Of a DNA stretch of 64,000 nucleotides, positions 63,485-64,000 are shown in pieces (positions within the stretch are counted from its first letter, which is position 1; each line of letters opens with the position of its first letter). The notes under the pieces were generated by a model that searched no databases, was not told the DNA's origin, and worked only from the letters and a program-made list of their open reading frames with translations. The stretch is taken from positions 62,001 through 126,000 of the forward strand of contig CM059623.1 in NCBI GenBank assembly GCA_030435675.1. Direction: 5' to 3'. This DNA is from Steinernema hermaphroditum (lineage: Eukaryota > Nematoda > Chromadorea > Rhabditida > Steinernematidae). The translations under genes were made by a program, and so were the position numbers.

Positions 63485-64000
63485 AGTACCATAGCATTTT
63501 TATGATTGGATCTTGTAGAACTGCACGAGCCTGATCGAACGCGCCTACTCTCGTTGGATTTCCTGCGGACTATCTTAGTTTCCTGCAAAACTTTCAATTC
63601 GAGACAGCAGGGCCCTTGCTCATACCAAAAGCTCTGCATCTGACCCTCCTGCTCCAAAGTACCATAGCATTTTTATGATTGGATCTTGTAGAACTGCACG
63701 AGCCTGATCGAACGCGCCTATTCCCGTTGGGATTACTGTGGACTATCTTAGTTTCCTGCAAAACTTTCAATTCGAGACAGATAGGGCCTTGTTCATACAA
63801 AGAGTTCTGCATCTGACCCTCCTGCTCCAAAGTACCATAGCATTTTTATGATTGGATCTTGTAGAACTGCACGAGCCTGATCGAACGCGCCTATTCCCGT
63901 TGGGATTTCCTGTGGACTATCTTAGTTTCCTGCAAAACTTTCAATTCGAGACAGCAGGGCCCTTGCTCATACCAAAAGCTCTGCATCTGACCCTCCTGCT

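Larger units (their letters stand above)
1..64000. repeat. 173-bp tandem satellite array, about 370 monomers
   Basis: The same unit recurs every 173 bp throughout the window. Recognisable points in each unit are a ctgtggactatc/ctgcggactatc segment, a gcaaaactttcaattcg segment, tctgcatctgaccctcc, an AT-rich catttttatgattgg stretch, and cacgagcctgatcgaacgcg. All monomers point the same way. Most length changes are 1 bp (174 bp), with rare 172-, 175-, 179- and about 110-bp units. Neighbouring monomers differ at few positions, and the same variants recur in many copies, which indicates unequal exchange or conversion rather than independent decay. The length and head-to-tail layout fit centromeric-type satellites of eukaryotes; that assignment is inferred, and a subtelomeric or other heterochromatic array is equally possible from sequence alone. 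I do not recognise the family. Confidence 0.97.
21151..64000. repeat. Mixed A/B domain of the array
   Basis: From about 21,157 onward monomers with the B block (gacagatagggcc, then ttgttcatacaaagagttctgc or a close variant) are interspersed with A monomers. The two blocks have the same total length because B gains a base on the left and loses a C on the right. The rest of the monomer is shared by both classes. Arrangement is partly regular (8-, 5- and 17-monomer periods) and partly irregular. Hybrid blocks that join the B left side to the A GGGCCC are common and are usually 1 bp longer. Confidence 0.87.

Noticed and set aside
33..63830. Hundreds of minus-strand open frames of 78 codons (some 136-269) with an Arg/Ser-rich repeat peptide
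   Set aside because: They recur every 173 bp, overlap one another, and shift frame each unit. Their length is fixed by monomer length and stop positions. Variation falls without regard to codon position, and no promoter, splice or polyadenylation context is evident. They are by-products of the satellite.
1..64000. CRISPR array
   Set aside because: There are no short conserved repeats separated by unrelated spacers; the whole 173-bp unit is conserved, and variants recur in many units.
1..64000. Tandem tRNA, 5S rRNA or snRNA gene cluster
   Set aside because: The unit has no cloverleaf or 5S-like internal promoter. The ttcgagac and gatcgaacg segments only loosely resemble a tRNA B box and lack a matching A box at a suitable distance.
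1..64000. Transposon or retroelement insertion
   Set aside because: The 173-bp register continues throughout apart from three short lesions; no long terminal repeats, target-site duplications or foreign segment of more than about 45 bp was seen.
1..64000. Known satellite family such as primate alpha satellite (171 bp) or Arabidopsis 178-bp repeat
   Set aside because: Only unit length is similar. The sequence does not match those consensus repeats as far as I can recognise, so no family name is given.
1..64000. Telomere or simple-repeat tracts
   Set aside because: No TTAGGG- or TTTAGGG-type runs or microsatellites occur; the longest simple tract is a short T run in the 179-bp monomer.

Overview
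The whole window is one uninterrupted head-to-tail satellite DNA array. The basic unit is 173 bp with about 47% G+C, counted from one consensus monomer. About 370 copies lie in a single orientation from base 1 to base 64000. Both ends fall inside a monomer, so neither edge of the array is seen. I find no protein gene, RNA gene, transposon, CRISPR array or other non-satellite sequence of any length. A monomer close to nucleosome length in an array this long and homogeneous suggests a eukaryotic centromeric or pericentromeric (possibly subtelomeric) satellite in a long-read assembly. I do not recognise the family and will not name a species.

Layout. From 1 to about 21.15 kb every monomer is of one class, here called A. 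It carries GGGCCC inside an imperfect dyad. At about 21,157 a second class, B, appears abruptly. B differs from A mainly in one block of about 30 bp, and A, B and A/B hybrid monomers then alternate to the end. Within the A-only part, 1-7.7 kb is a mosaic with short higher-order periods of 3, 5 and 6 monomers. The stretch 7.7-19.8 kb is much more uniform and almost fixed for one base (catagcat instead of catatcat). 19.8-21.15 kb returns to the 1-7.7 kb style.

Within the A/B part, 22.36-29.45 kb is an 8-monomer higher-order repeat (HOR) of 1,383-1,384 bp in four copies, preceded by a 9-monomer version. 32.2-38.4 kb carries a 5-monomer derivative of about 865 bp. 43.1-49.0 kb contains a 17-monomer (about 2.94 kb) duplication. 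50-64 kb is rich in 174- and 175-bp hybrid monomers and includes a duplicated block reused about 7 kb away.

Three local lesions break the period: about 45 extra bases with a small inverted piece near 4.66 kb, a C-rich truncated monomer of about 110 bp near 9.1 kb, and a 179-bp monomer near 14.2 kb.

The most interesting signal is the A/B dimorphism. The variable block covers a 17-bp motif that matches 8 of the 9 fixed bases of the mammalian CENP-B box in A monomers and 7 of 9 in B monomers. It also covers a dyad present in A and lost in B. This resembles the alternation of box-bearing and box-lacking monomers in primate alpha satellite. It is a hypothesis, not a demonstrated function. The many short open frames on the minus strand are by-products of repetition.
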